A DNA stretch of 22,062 nt from Bacteroidales bacterium (GCA_007123065.1 SKSI01000118.1:1-22062); one strand, 5' to 3'. Counted from the stretch's first letter, positions 7,413 through 15,708 are shown. Numbers and translations: made by a program. The notes: generated by a model not told the origin, from the sequence alone.

Positions 7413-8117
7413 TCAAACGTTTCGGATACTTCCCAACCCTCCGTCAACACCGATTACTTGTCCGGTGATCCAGTCTGAATCATCTTCAAGCAAAAACCTG
7501 ATCAAAGCGGCCATCTTATTTGGGTCACCAACAGCTTGCAATGGGTGACGTTTTGCAGCGGCTTCCTTTTTCTCCGGGGAGTTAAGCAACGGTTCTGCCA
7601 GCGCCGTGTCGGTTAATGAAGGAGCGATGACATTAACCCTGATTTTTGATTGGGCAAATTCTGCTGCCAAACTTTTTGCAAGACCCTCAACTGCTGATTT
7701 TGAAGCTGCGACAGATGCGTGGAAAGACATTCCTACTTTCGAAGCAACCGTGCTAAACATGACGATACTCGATCCTTTTGCCTTTCTGAGACGTGGGAGC
7801 AGCCTTTGAATGACCCCAACGGCGCCCAATACATTCTGACTGAAATCGGCAAGGAAATCATCTGCTGTTAACCGGTTGAAAGGCCTGAGATTGATTGACC
7901 CCGGACAATATACAAGTCCGTGAATCACATCCGGCAGCTCATCAAGTGCCTCCAGTGCACCTGCAACCACATCGAGGTTAATGGTATTGACTCCTGTCGC
8001 TTCCAGCTCTTTGCTTTCACTTCTGCTGATGGCTGTGACGTTGTGTTTTTTATGCAATGCCTTTACTGTGGCAAGGCCGATACCTTTTCCTGCTCCAACT
8101 ACTACAATGTTTTTCAT
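7413..8117 (-). CDS. SDR-family oxidoreductase-like protein lacking the catalytic tyrosine
   Basis: The 234-residue protein has a short-chain dehydrogenase/reductase fold. The nucleotide-binding loop is GAGKGIG (residues 8-14) and the conserved Asn is at 95 (FSQNVLG). Ser122 lies at the catalytic serine position, and Lys140 heads the helix with ASKSAVEGLAKSLAAEF. The C-terminal end has the usual ITGQVIGVDGGLG. The residue four before Lys140, normally the catalytic Tyr of YxxxK, is Val136 (VAASK). I recall an SDR subgroup with Ile or Val here (HxxIAAAK), so this may be a stable variant rather than damage. The substrate and even enzymatic activity are uncertain. The ATG at 8115-8117 gives a correctly placed Rossmann strand. 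It is a single-gene unit divergent from the M49-like lipoprotein gene, 197 bp away. Confidence 0.85.
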   Translation of the reverse strand: MKNIVVVGAGKGIGLATVKALHKKHNVTAISRSESKELEATGVNTINLDVVAGALEALDELPDVIHGLVYCPGSINLRPFNRLTADDFLADFSQNVLGAVGVIQRLLPRLRKAKGSSIVMFSTVASKVGMSFHASVAASKSAVEGLAKSLAAEFAQSKIRVNVIAPSLTDTALAEPLLNSPEKKEAAAKRHPLQAVGDPNKMAALIRFLLEDDSDWITGQVIGVDGGLGSIRNV

Positions 8118-8225
8118 GAAAATGTTTTTATTTAAGAAACAAACAAAACAGCTATTGGTTCACAAGTGGCCAATGCAATATACATCCAGCCAAACTTCAA
8201 TACCTCATCATTCAAGATGCAAAAC

Positions 8226-8256
8226 TTGCACAATCAACAGAATTTCTGTATATTAG
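8226..8256 (+). promoter_or_regulatory. Possible promoter for the M49-like lipoprotein gene
   Basis: TTG (8226-8228) is followed after 20 nt by TATATTAG (8249-8256), one mismatch from TAnnTTTG. It would give a leader of roughly 50 nt. The divergent intergenic region (8118-8314) must carry starts for both flanking genes; no good box was found for the SDR side. Confidence 0.3.
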
Positions 8257-8314
8257 CGTTTAATTTGACAAATAAAACATAAAATCACACTAAATTTAAC
8301 CAATAAAAGACAAA

Positions 8315-9952
8315 ATGAAACGTAAAAAATCATTGGTCATCTCAATCATTGTTTCAGCAACTATTTTAATTGGATGTCAGCCTGCCGACACAGAATACCA
8401 GGAGCAGATTATTGAAAGGATCAATCAGTATGAAGAAGTTATACTGACGGCAGATCTCTCCTGGCTCAGCCAGAGCGAACGGGATATGATCCCCATCCTG
8501 ATATCGGCAGCGGATGTGATTGACGACATCTTCTGGATCCAGTCTTTCGGCGACAAAGACTTTCTCATGGAATTCCTGGATGATCCCTATGCCAGGGAAT
8601 ATGCCATGATCAATTACGGGCCTTGGGGAAGACTGGAAGGGCACACCCCTTTCTATCACAGCTTTGACGATAAGCCGTTGGGAGCCAATTTCTATCCACC
8701 CGACATGCAACGGGAAGAGTTCAATGCGTGGGACGATACGGATAAACGAAGTCCGTATTCCATTATCCGCCGCGCCCCTTCCGGAGATCTTGTATCCATT
8801 CCCTATGCAACGGCTTTTGCAGAACAATACGAAGAGATCGCCCATTACCTTTCAATGGCTGCAGAGCTTGCTGATTATAAACCCTTTGCAAACTATCTGG
8901 CAGCACTTTCCCTGGCATTGCAAACCGATAACTACAGCAAAAGCGACCGCGCCTGGATGAAGATGAAAGAAAACAACATTGACTTCATTGCACGGCCACT
9001 GGATACCGGTGAAGACCGCAAATTCGGACACAAAGCGGCACACAGCTCATACCTGGTGGTTAAAGACCATGAAATGAGCAGCCGTCTTGAACACTTTGCC
9101 GACATGATTCCGCAGCTTCAACAGCGCCTGCCGGTACCCGGAAGGTATAAAAGCGAAGTGCCAGGAAGCGGTTCCGAAATCTTTGTTTATGACGCACTTT
9201 ACTACGCCGGACATTGCAATGCCGGACCGAAAATCATCGCCCTGCATCTCCCGCACGATCCCGAAATACAGCAAGAGGTGGGAACAAGAAGCATGCAGCT
9301 GAGAAACGTGATGGAAGCCAAGTTTGACGAGATTCTGAAGCCTATTGGAAATATGATGATCCACGAAGACCAGAAGGAATATGTGCAGTTCGATGCATTT
9401 TTCCACCTGACGGCCTTTCATGAAATCGCGGGAGGGCTGGGCATTTCCAATACTGTTGACGGCAGCGGCAGCGTGCGTGATGCATTGCGCGAATACTTTG
9501 GGGTGATCGATGCCACCAATACCGACCTGATGGCATTGTTTATGATGAATCAGCTTTATGAGATGGGCGAATTAACTGAAGAGCAGCTGCATCAGGCTTT
9601 TGTTACATCTTTTGCCAGCGTGATGCGATCAAGCCGTTTTGGCACGGCAGGAGCCCACGGTACAGCCGGAATGATGCGCTTCAACTTCTTCGCAAGGGAA
9701 GAAGCCTTTTCCCGCTGTCAGGCAACAAACACCTACCTTGTTGACTTTGAGAAAATGAAACAAGCTGTGGAGAAACTTGTTGAGCAGCTCATTGTCCTGC
9801 AGGGCGATGGAGACTATGATGCTGCCAAAGAAATGATCGGCAGTTATGGAAGCATGTCAGAAACCCTTCAGGGTGATATTAACAGAATCAACGATGAAAA
9901 TATTCCGGTTGACGTGGTGTTTGAACAAGGTTTGAGACATCTGGACCTTTAG
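8315..9952 (+). CDS. M49-like (dipeptidyl peptidase III family) lipoprotein with altered zinc site
   Basis: The 545-residue protein is a lipoprotein: a basic N-terminus and hydrophobic stretch end in the lipobox LIGC, with Cys21 as the lipidation site. The body matches the Bacteroidota M49-like Zn-hydrolase family in several landmarks, namely INYGPWGRLEG, GANFYPPDM, YYAGHCNAGPK and a C-terminal NIPVDVVFEQG. From family memory, the metal site is HExxHG followed about 30 residues later by EExxAD. Here the first motif reads HEIAGG (His369, Glu370, Gly373), so the second His ligand is replaced by Gly. The second motif aligns without gaps to DATNTD (399-404), so the expected Glu ligand is Ala400. 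Overall length and fold landmarks are intact, with no frameshift. It is therefore probably not a zinc peptidase, and a binding or regulatory role is possible. It is a monocistronic unit convergent with mnmD, 23 bp apart. Confidence 0.85.
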   Translation: MKRKKSLVISIIVSATILIGCQPADTEYQEQIIERINQYEEVILTADLSWLSQSERDMIPILISAADVIDDIFWIQSFGDKDFLMEFLDDPYAREYAMINYGPWGRLEGHTPFYHSFDDKPLGANFYPPDMQREEFNAWDDTDKRSPYSIIRRAPSGDLVSIPYATAFAEQYEEIAHYLSMAAELADYKPFANYLAALSLALQTDNYSKSDRAWMKMKENNIDFIARPLDTGEDRKFGHKAAHSSYLVVKDHEMSSRLEHFADMIPQLQQRLPVPGRYKSEVPGSGSEIFVYDALYYAGHCNAGPKIIALHLPHDPEIQQEVGTRSMQLRNVMEAKFDEILKPIGNMMIHEDQKEYVQFDAFFHLTAFHEIAGGLGISNTVDGSGSVRDALREYFGVIDATNTDLMALFMMNQLYEMGELTEEQLHQAFVTSFASVMRSSRFGTAGAHGTAGMMRFNFFAREEAFSRCQATNTYLVDFEKMKQAVEKLVEQLIVLQGDGDYDAAKEMIGSYGSMSETLQGDINRINDENIPVDVVFEQGLRHLDL

Positions 9953-9975
9953 TGTATCCGTTCCGGAATAATTAG

Positions 9976-10653
9976 CTACCTGACAGCAACAGTGATCTCA
10001 CGCTTACCTGCCGGACCCGGCGGATGCTCAAGATTAAAACCACAGGCGCGTAAAGCACGCTTTACACTGCCTCGTGCGCTGTAGGTAACAAGTATCCCAC
10101 CGGACTTTAATGAACGGTATATCTTCTTAAGCGCAATCTCACCCCAAAGATCGGGTTGAAATTGTGGGGCAAATGCGTCATGGTAAACCAATTCATAAAA
10201 CTCCGGTTCCAAACCGGCAGCCTCCAGTGTTTGTTTCCATAAAGTAAACTCAAAACGGGAGGTGATCATTTGTTTTGTTCCAAACGTTGATGCATGCATC
10301 CGTTGGAATGCTCCGGCATGCTTCCCGCCAGACACCAACTGTGGGTGGTTGAGCTGCGCAACCTCTTCTTCAGAAAGGGGATGAGGTTCCAGGGCGTGAT
10401 AACACAACCGGACATCCTGCCGTGCGGCACGATCCATGCTCAGCAAAGCATTCAAACCGGTTCCAAAACCCACTTCCAGAATATGCACCTTCTTTAAATT
10501 ACGAGGGAGCCTGTCAAACCCATGCTGAATAAATACATGCAGCGATTCTGCCAATGCGCCGTGTACAGAATGGTAATGCTCCTTCCAGTCAGGCAGGTAA
10601 AGGGTTTGTGAACCATCTCCTGTAGTCTTTATGACCCTTTTCAGCGTAGTCAT
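9976..10653 (-). CDS. mnmD: tRNA (mnm5s2U34) methyltransferase MnmD
   Basis: The 225-residue stand-alone MnmD (DUF752 family) uses SAM to methylate 5-aminomethyl-2-thiouridine at the wobble position of tRNAs, giving mnm5s2U. In Enterobacteria this domain is fused to an FAD oxidase in MnmC; here only the methyltransferase part is present, as is usual in Bacteroidota. Visible features are the N-terminal DGSQTLYLPDWKEHYHSVHGA stretch, the SAM motif EVGFGTGLNALLS, YHALEPHP, the active-site-type YHDAFAPQFQPDLW and GGILVTYSARGSVKRAL near the C-terminus. The frame extends to a TTG at 10680, but the ATG at 10651-10653 (MTTLKRVIKTTGDGS) fits the family start and leaves room for a promoter. Confidence 0.9.
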   Translation of the reverse strand: MTTLKRVIKTTGDGSQTLYLPDWKEHYHSVHGALAESLHVFIQHGFDRLPRNLKKVHILEVGFGTGLNALLSMDRAARQDVRLCYHALEPHPLSEEEVAQLNHPQLVSGGKHAGAFQRMHASTFGTKQMITSRFEFTLWKQTLEAAGLEPEFYELVYHDAFAPQFQPDLWGEIALKKIYRSLKSGGILVTYSARGSVKRALRACGFNLEHPPGPAGKREITVAVR

Positions 10654-10667
10654 AACACTTTTTTTAT

Positions 10668-10675
10668 CAAAATTA
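10668..10675 (-). promoter_or_regulatory. -7 box for mnmD
   Basis: On the minus strand TAATTTTG matches TAnnTTTG exactly. It would start transcription near 10661, about 8 nt before the ATG at 10653. It overlaps the TTG-started extension of the frame, which supports the downstream ATG. No clear -33 TTTG was found. Confidence 0.4.
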
Positions 10676-10756
10676 AACAAAACAGTCCGATATTTGCTTT
10701 ATCATTTATCCTGTTAAAATGAATCATTCAATCTAAAACCACATTACCCTTTTATT

Positions 10757-11689
10757 ATGAAAAAAATGAGTCGAGTTCAAGTCTGGGCAGCGCAAACCCG
10801 GGCAAACTTTTTGCTTTTGGCCGTCTTTCTGGTTGTGATCGGACTGGCATTCGCTGCTTTTTATGACAGCACAGCCTTTAACTGGTTTCACGCTATCCTG
10901 ATCATGGCAGGTGCGATTTCTGCACACATTTCCGTGAACCTCTTTAATGAATACTCCGATTTTCAAACAAAAATTGATTTCAACACCGACCGCACTCCCT
11001 TTAGCGGTGGAAGCGGCATGCTGCCATCTGGACACACAAAGCCAAAGCAAGTAAGCATTGCCGCATGGCTAACCCTCCTTTTTGCCGCAGCAATTGGCGT
11101 ATATTTCACCATTGTATCTCATTATTCGATCATCATCATTGCTCTGATTGGAGCCATAGCGATTACCCTCTATACGCCACTGCTTTCAAAGCTGCTGTTG
11201 GGAGAGATTTTTGCAGGACTTGCACTGGGCTCCCTGGTGATCATAGGTGCCTACATTGCAATGAATGGACAACCCGGTATGTCACTAAATCAAGTATTGC
11301 CACTGGAGGTGGTGCTTGTATCTATTTCTCCGGGAATTTTAACTGCGCTCCTGCTGCTGTTGAACGAGTTTCCTGATGCAAAAGCAGACAAGGCCGGCGG
11401 CAGAAGACATCTGGTCATTGTGTTGGGCAAAAAAAATGCAGCAAAGTTTTATGCAGCCAATATGTTGCTTACATTCGGAATCATTGCCTTGCTGCCCATA
11501 TTTGGCATCACTTCTTATTGGCTCTATCTGGCCCTTTTACCCTTTCCTGTTGCCTTAAAGGCTTCCCTGACAGCCATCAAACACTATGATGATTTTGAAG
11601 GACTGTTACCGGCAATGGGTATGAATGTTATGGTTGTTCTGGGAACCGATTTTCTGATCGCAACAGCTGTGATCATTCAGTTGTTTTGA
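10757..11689 (+). CDS. UbiA-superfamily prenyltransferase (MenA-like)
   Basis: The 310-residue integral membrane protein has about eight hydrophobic helices. UbiA-family enzymes transfer a polyprenyl chain to an aromatic acceptor using two Asp-rich Mg-binding motifs. The first here is NEYSDFQTKID followed by DRTPFSGGSGMLPSG (about residues 58-93). The second is NEFPDAKADKAGGRRHLVIVLGK (about residues 204-226). The RTPFSGGSG stretch is typical of the MenA-like branch (1,4-dihydroxy-2-naphthoate prenylation in menaquinone synthesis). No other men genes are nearby, so the exact acceptor is inferred. The stop codon ends at 11689 and the opposing methyltransferase stop begins at 11690, so the two coding regions abut with no spacer and no terminator between them. 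Confidence 0.85.
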   Translation: MKKMSRVQVWAAQTRANFLLLAVFLVVIGLAFAAFYDSTAFNWFHAILIMAGAISAHISVNLFNEYSDFQTKIDFNTDRTPFSGGSGMLPSGHTKPKQVSIAAWLTLLFAAAIGVYFTIVSHYSIIIIALIGAIAITLYTPLLSKLLLGEIFAGLALGSLVIIGAYIAMNGQPGMSLNQVLPLEVVLVSISPGILTALLLLLNEFPDAKADKAGGRRHLVIVLGKKNAAKFYAANMLLTFGIIALLPIFGITSYWLYLALLPFPVALKASLTAIKHYDDFEGLLPAMGMNVMVVLGTDFLIATAVIIQLF

Positions 11690-12439
11690 TCAGATAAGGT
11701 ATAAAGCAGCCAGGTAGTTACTCGTTTCCCCATCGTAAATCACTTCAATTGTATAACCGCATTCGCCGGCAACGGCACTAAGGTTGTCTTTGTCAACAAA
11801 AAGCCATGGAAAAGATTTGCCCTTTTTGCGATTGTAATACAACTGGTACCTGATCTCTCCATAATAACGTGCACCCAAAGGCAGCAATATGGAGCCATCC
11901 TCTTCCTGAAACATATAGAGGATATCTGTTGATTCAAGAATGATCCTGCCTTCCGGTTTAAGCAAGGTTTTTAAATGAAACAACAACGTCTTGAGTCCGT
12001 CAAGGTTTTGAGCCATCCCGACGCCATTCATCAACAACAATATGGTGTCAAATTTTCTTTTAGAGAAAGTCATGACATCAACACAAAGAGCTTCTCTTAC
12101 CCCTCGGGTTACCATGGTCGCAACGGCACCCGGAGAAACATCAACCGCGCAAACCTCCAGTCCCCTTTTCTGAAGCTCCAGACTATGCGCACCGGCACCG
12201 GCACCCACATCAAGCACGCTGCCCATACAAAGATTCAGGGCTTGTTGTTCCCATTCAGGCATCTCATCATAGTTACGAAAAAAGTAAGAAACAGGAAGCG
12301 TTTCATTTTCCGTGAGCCCCTGTAACATCGTTCGCACCTTGATGACACCGGTTACATTACCGGAAAGGTAGTCTTCAAAGGCAATGCCGAAAATGTCCGT
12401 GTCATTTTTCAATTTCTGGTAGTTTATTGGTTGAGACAA
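11690..12439 (-). CDS. Class I SAM-dependent methyltransferase
   Basis: The 249-residue cytoplasmic methyltransferase has motif I VLDVGAGAGAHSLEL (about residues 75-89) and the acidic end of beta-2 in VCAVDVSPGAV. These are followed by the beta-4 motif FDTILLLMNGVGMAQNL and GRIILESTDI. The N-terminal part, with DIFGIAFEDYLSG and LPVSYFFRNYDEMPEWEQQAL, looks like a conserved Bacteroidota methyltransferase group; the substrate is unknown. The only start that keeps this N-terminus is a TTG (12437-12439), and the next in-frame ATG is at residue 38 and would remove conserved sequence. The frame stays open a little further upstream without an ATG. It lies 57 bp downstream of queA in the same direction and could be co-transcribed, although the gap holds a 7-bp tandem repeat. 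Confidence 0.8.
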   Translation of the reverse strand: MSQPINYQKLKNDTDIFGIAFEDYLSGNVTGVIKVRTMLQGLTENETLPVSYFFRNYDEMPEWEQQALNLCMGSVLDVGAGAGAHSLELQKRGLEVCAVDVSPGAVATMVTRGVREALCVDVMTFSKRKFDTILLLMNGVGMAQNLDGLKTLLFHLKTLLKPEGRIILESTDILYMFQEEDGSILLPLGARYYGEIRYQLYYNRKKGKSFPWLFVDKDNLSAVAGECGYTIEVIYDGETSNYLAALYLI

Positions 12440-12470
12440 TTCATAAATTGTCTTTACTGAGTATCTTTTC

Positions 12471-12495
12471 CTTCGAGCTTCGAGCTTCGAGCTTG
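12471..12495. repeat. Perfect 7-bp tandem repeat
   Basis: Three exact copies of CTTCGAG (12471-12477, 12478-12484, 12485-12491) are followed by CTTG. The repeat fills nearly half of the 57-bp gap between queA and the methyltransferase and ends 1 bp before the queA stop codon. The reverse complement unit AAGCTCG also occurs at about 7327-7333. Confidence 0.85.
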
Positions 12496-12496
12496 T

Positions 12497-13759
12497 TTAA
12501 TCTTTTCTAAAAATCAAACAAGCATCGCCGTAGCTAAGGAAGCGATAATCGCCGTTGAGTGCATGATCATAGATCCGTTTCCATTCTGATCCGGCGAAAG
12601 CTGCTACCAGTAAAAGCAGTGTACTTCCGGGCAGATGAAAGTTTGTAATGAGCACATCTGTCAGCTGAAACGGATAACCGGGCACAATGATCAGGGATGT
12701 ACTTCCTTTTAACTGTTCAAGGTTGTTTTTTTCCATCCATGAGCTCAGGCTTTTTAATGCTGTTGATGGAGATATCAGTTGTCCCTGCCACTCATAAGGT
12801 GCCCATTGGTTTAGAGAAACAGGGTTGCCCCCGGGATCTTCACCATTTTTAATCCTTGCTCCGATCCAATACAAGCTTTCCAGGGTGCGCATACTTGTTG
12901 TGCCAACGGTGACGATTGGTTTTCTTCGTCCGGCACCGGGGTGATTGTCAAAGTGCCTGATCAGCTGATCCAGCAATTGCCTGTTGATCATAAACGTTTC
13001 AGCGTGCATGCTGTGGTCGGCGATTTCCTCTGTGCTGACCGGTTTAAATGTCCCTGCTCCAACGTGAAGTGTCAGAAAGCCCGTTTTCAAACCCAATTCG
13101 CTCAATTTGCGGATCATATCGGGTGTAAAATGCAACCCGGCTGTAGGCGCAGCCACGGAGCCTTCGTTCCGGGCAAAGACACACTGGTAGGAATGCTTGT
13201 CTTTATCCTCTGCAGCACGTGTGATGTAGGGAGGCAGGGGCGTTTTTCCCACTTTCTCAAGCACTTCTCCAAAACTTAAATGAGAAGGTGTCCAGCTGAA
13301 TTCAATCTCATAGGCATCCTCCACCGGGACACCCTTTTTTGCATGCAGCGTAAACTGCTGTTCCGGGCTTACGATTTCCAGGCTTCCTGTTTTCCATTTT
13401 TTTGCATTGCCAACCAGTGCAATCCATGAAACGGAACCTTTTTGCGACAAGGAAAGCTGGGGATCGTGGCCGGCATCCAATGGATTCAGGCAAAAAATCT
13501 CGATACGTGCTCCGCTGGGTTTGAAAAATTCAAGTCGCGCCTGCACCACCCTGGTATCGTTTAGCAGCATCAGGCTGCCCGGTTCAAAATACCGGCCAAT
13601 ATCCTTAAAAACAGCATCCTCAATGTGGTTGTTTTTAAAAACCAGCAACTTCGACAACTGCCGGTCAGGTAAAGGGTAAGCGGCAATCCGCTTATCAGGC
13701 AATTGATAAGTGTAATCACTGATCCTGATATTTCGCGCCTTCAGGGTCTTGTCACTCAT
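12497..13759 (-). CDS. queA: S-adenosylmethionine:tRNA ribosyltransferase-isomerase (QueA), long form
   Basis: The 420-residue enzyme transfers and isomerises the ribosyl part of SAM onto preQ1-modified tRNA to form epoxyqueuosine at wobble position 34. Family marks are an N-terminal DYTYQLPDKRIAAYPLPDR, LLNDTRVVQARL, GSVAAPTAGLHFTPDM, LTLHVGAGTFKPV, VGTTSMRTLESL and a C-terminal TNFHLPGSTLLLLVAAFAG. At 420 residues it is clearly longer than the usual 340-360. I recall a long QueA-like group in Bacteroidota alongside the standard one, so it may be a paralogue with the same or a shifted role. The frame opens at a TTG (13765), but the ATG at 13757-13759 is preferred. It begins 11 bp after the acyl-CoA ligase stop, so the two are probably co-transcribed. 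Confidence 0.88.
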   Translation of the reverse strand: MSDKTLKARNIRISDYTYQLPDKRIAAYPLPDRQLSKLLVFKNNHIEDAVFKDIGRYFEPGSLMLLNDTRVVQARLEFFKPSGARIEIFCLNPLDAGHDPQLSLSQKGSVSWIALVGNAKKWKTGSLEIVSPEQQFTLHAKKGVPVEDAYEIEFSWTPSHLSFGEVLEKVGKTPLPPYITRAAEDKDKHSYQCVFARNEGSVAAPTAGLHFTPDMIRKLSELGLKTGFLTLHVGAGTFKPVSTEEIADHSMHAETFMINRQLLDQLIRHFDNHPGAGRRKPIVTVGTTSMRTLESLYWIGARIKNGEDPGGNPVSLNQWAPYEWQGQLISPSTALKSLSSWMEKNNLEQLKGSTSLIIVPGYPFQLTDVLITNFHLPGSTLLLLVAAFAGSEWKRIYDHALNGDYRFLSYGDACLIFRKD

Positions 13760-13770
13760 AAACAAGGGAT

Positions 13771-15708
13771 TTAGTCGGCAAGTCCGGCAATAATACTTCT
13801 GTTTGCATCATTGTAAAAATCTTTCCCTTCGGGTGTAAACAGACCTGAAATCGTTTTTTCATAGTGCTTATGAATCGCGGGGCGAACAATTTTCATGGTG
13901 CTATTGACCATCCCATTTGATTCAGAAAAAGGCTCCGGTATAAGTGCAATTGCGGCCGGCAACCAGCGCGGAGGAAACATTCCTTCAAACTCACCACCAG
14001 GCATAAACCGGTTGATTTCGGAACGCAGCTCATTTAAAGCCTCTTTTTGACCCATTTCACTTTCAGGTGAAAGATTAAGTCTGGCCAGGTGCTGAAGCAG
14101 TACTCCTTTATTGATCACGGCCAGCGCTACGGTATAAAGAGACTGGTTGTTGTAAAGCATGATCTGATCAAAGCAGGATGATTTTTCCATAATTGCCTCT
14201 TCGATCCCTTCCGGACTGTATTTCTCACCATCACTTCCTATCAGCAGACTTTTACTTCTGCCCAGGACATAAAGATAGCCTTCATTGTCGAGGTAACCGA
14301 GGTCGCCTGTATACAGCCATCCGTCGCGCAGGGTTTCTGCAGTAGCTTCTTCATTATCCCAATAGCCGGGCATTACATTTTCTCCGCGCACGACGATCTC
14401 ACCTGATTCACCGATTGGGTTCTCCTGCCCATCATCGCCGCAGATTTTCAAGTCAAGCTTGGGAACTACCTTACCGGAAGAGCCAAGTTTGTGAAAAGCC
14501 GGTGTATTCGAAGAAATGATCGGTGCGGCTTCGGTGAGTCCGTAACCCTGATACATAGGGATGCCAAGAGCATAAAAAAAGCGCTGCAGTTCGATATCGA
14601 GCAATGCGCCTCCTCCAACAAAAAACTCAAGACGGCTACCAAATCCGGCACGAACCTTATTGAACAGCAATATATCAAAAACCCGATACAGTGGTTTCAG
14701 AAGCTTCCGGTATCCGCCCCCTTTGTTATGGCCCTTCCCGTTGTAGGCATAAGCAACTTTTAATCCAAGTTGAAACAGCCACCAGGCAATTTTCCCTTTT
14801 GCCTTCACCCCTTTTTCGATATTGTTTTTAAAGTTTTTGGCCAGGGCGGGGACACTTAGAAGGAAGTGGGGCTGCACTTCATTGATACAGATCGGAATGT
14901 TCCGCAACGTCTCATTCAGGGTTTTACCAATCTTCAGGGACGCAAGGCTTGCCCCGTTCCTGATGAGGGCATAGATACCCACCGTGTGTGCGAAGGAGTG
15001 GTCCCAGGGCAATATATGGAGTGAGGTATAATCTGAAGGCACATCAAATATGAGGGAAGCCTGTTCCACATTATGCAGGTAGTTTTGATGGGACAAGATG
15101 ATCCCCTTGGGGTCAGCGGTTGTGCCGGAAGTGTAGCAAATATTCGCGTAGTCGTCAGCAACAAGAGATTCCTTAACTATTTCGAGCAAGCCATTCAAAT
15201 CATCTTCCTTCTCATCACCCTGCCTGCGAAGATCTTCAACATAGACCACTTTTTTGCCATGTTTCGCAGCCTCCGCCAGAGCTTGATCGTCCGGAGAGTC
15301 CAGCAAGACCACAAATTCCAATACCGGAAGGTTCTCCATCAATCCAAACACCTTGTGTTGATGATTACCTGATACGATCACACCTTTACAACCGGCGTGA
15401 TGCAAACGAAACAAGAGGTCAGCAGGTTCTTCGATCTTTACTGAAAGAGGCACCGAAACAGCACCACAAAACAGGACGGCCAATTCCCCAATCACCCAGT
15501 CGTTCCTGCCTTCAGAAATCAGGGCAACCCTGTCACCCTTTTCGACTCCAAGGCTCAGCAATCCCCGGGCCAGGCGCCTTACCTGCGTGTCGCAAGCAGC
15601 ATAGGTCATCCCTTCATATTTGTCATCCTTCTTCTCCCGCAACAAGATATTGTCTGCATATCTTAACGCACTCGACTCAAACAAATGGGGTAAGCTCTTA
15701 TAATCCAT
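13771..15708 (-). CDS. AMP-forming long-chain acyl-CoA ligase
   Basis: The 645-residue adenylate-forming enzyme probably activates long-chain fatty acids to acyl-CoA with ATP. The P-loop-like A3 motif YTSGTTADPKGIILSH lies at about 191-206. The A5 motif YQGYGLTEAAP is at about 382-392, and the A7 motif GWLYTGDLGYLD is at about 463-474. The C-terminal hinge and lysine region follow, with the linker RSKSLLIGSDGEKYSPEGIEEAI in place of the usual dGRxKdxI sequence. Its size fits the FadD15/long-chain group. No signal peptide is present. It starts at the ATG at 15706-15708 and is the first gene of a probable two-gene operon with queA. The promoter region is shared with the divergent sulP gene (128 bp), where no exact minus-strand -7 box was found. 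Confidence 0.88.
   Translation of the reverse strand: MDYKSLPHLFESSALRYADNILLREKKDDKYEGMTYAACDTQVRRLARGLLSLGVEKGDRVALISEGRNDWVIGELAVLFCGAVSVPLSVKIEEPADLLFRLHHAGCKGVIVSGNHQHKVFGLMENLPVLEFVVLLDSPDDQALAEAAKHGKKVVYVEDLRRQGDEKEDDLNGLLEIVKESLVADDYANICYTSGTTADPKGIILSHQNYLHNVEQASLIFDVPSDYTSLHILPWDHSFAHTVGIYALIRNGASLASLKIGKTLNETLRNIPICINEVQPHFLLSVPALAKNFKNNIEKGVKAKGKIAWWLFQLGLKVAYAYNGKGHNKGGGYRKLLKPLYRVFDILLFNKVRAGFGSRLEFFVGGGALLDIELQRFFYALGIPMYQGYGLTEAAPIISSNTPAFHKLGSSGKVVPKLDLKICGDDGQENPIGESGEIVVRGENVMPGYWDNEEATAETLRDGWLYTGDLGYLDNEGYLYVLGRSKSLLIGSDGEKYSPEGIEEAIMEKSSCFDQIMLYNNQSLYTVALAVINKGVLLQHLARLNLSPESEMGQKEALNELRSEINRFMPGGEFEGMFPPRWLPAAIALIPEPFSESNGMVNSTMKIVRPAIHKHYEKTISGLFTPEGKDFYNDANRSIIAGLAD

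Noticed and set aside
7120..7450. Minus-strand small frames covering the second repeat and the 7-bp mosaic
   Set aside because: Their translation is low-complexity repeat; shared residues with the frame at 669-851 come from the 49-bp DNA repeat.
9961..9968. The 8-bp palindrome TTCCGGAA between the M49-like and mnmD genes as a terminator
   Set aside because: It is too short, with no loop and no T-tract; likely chance.
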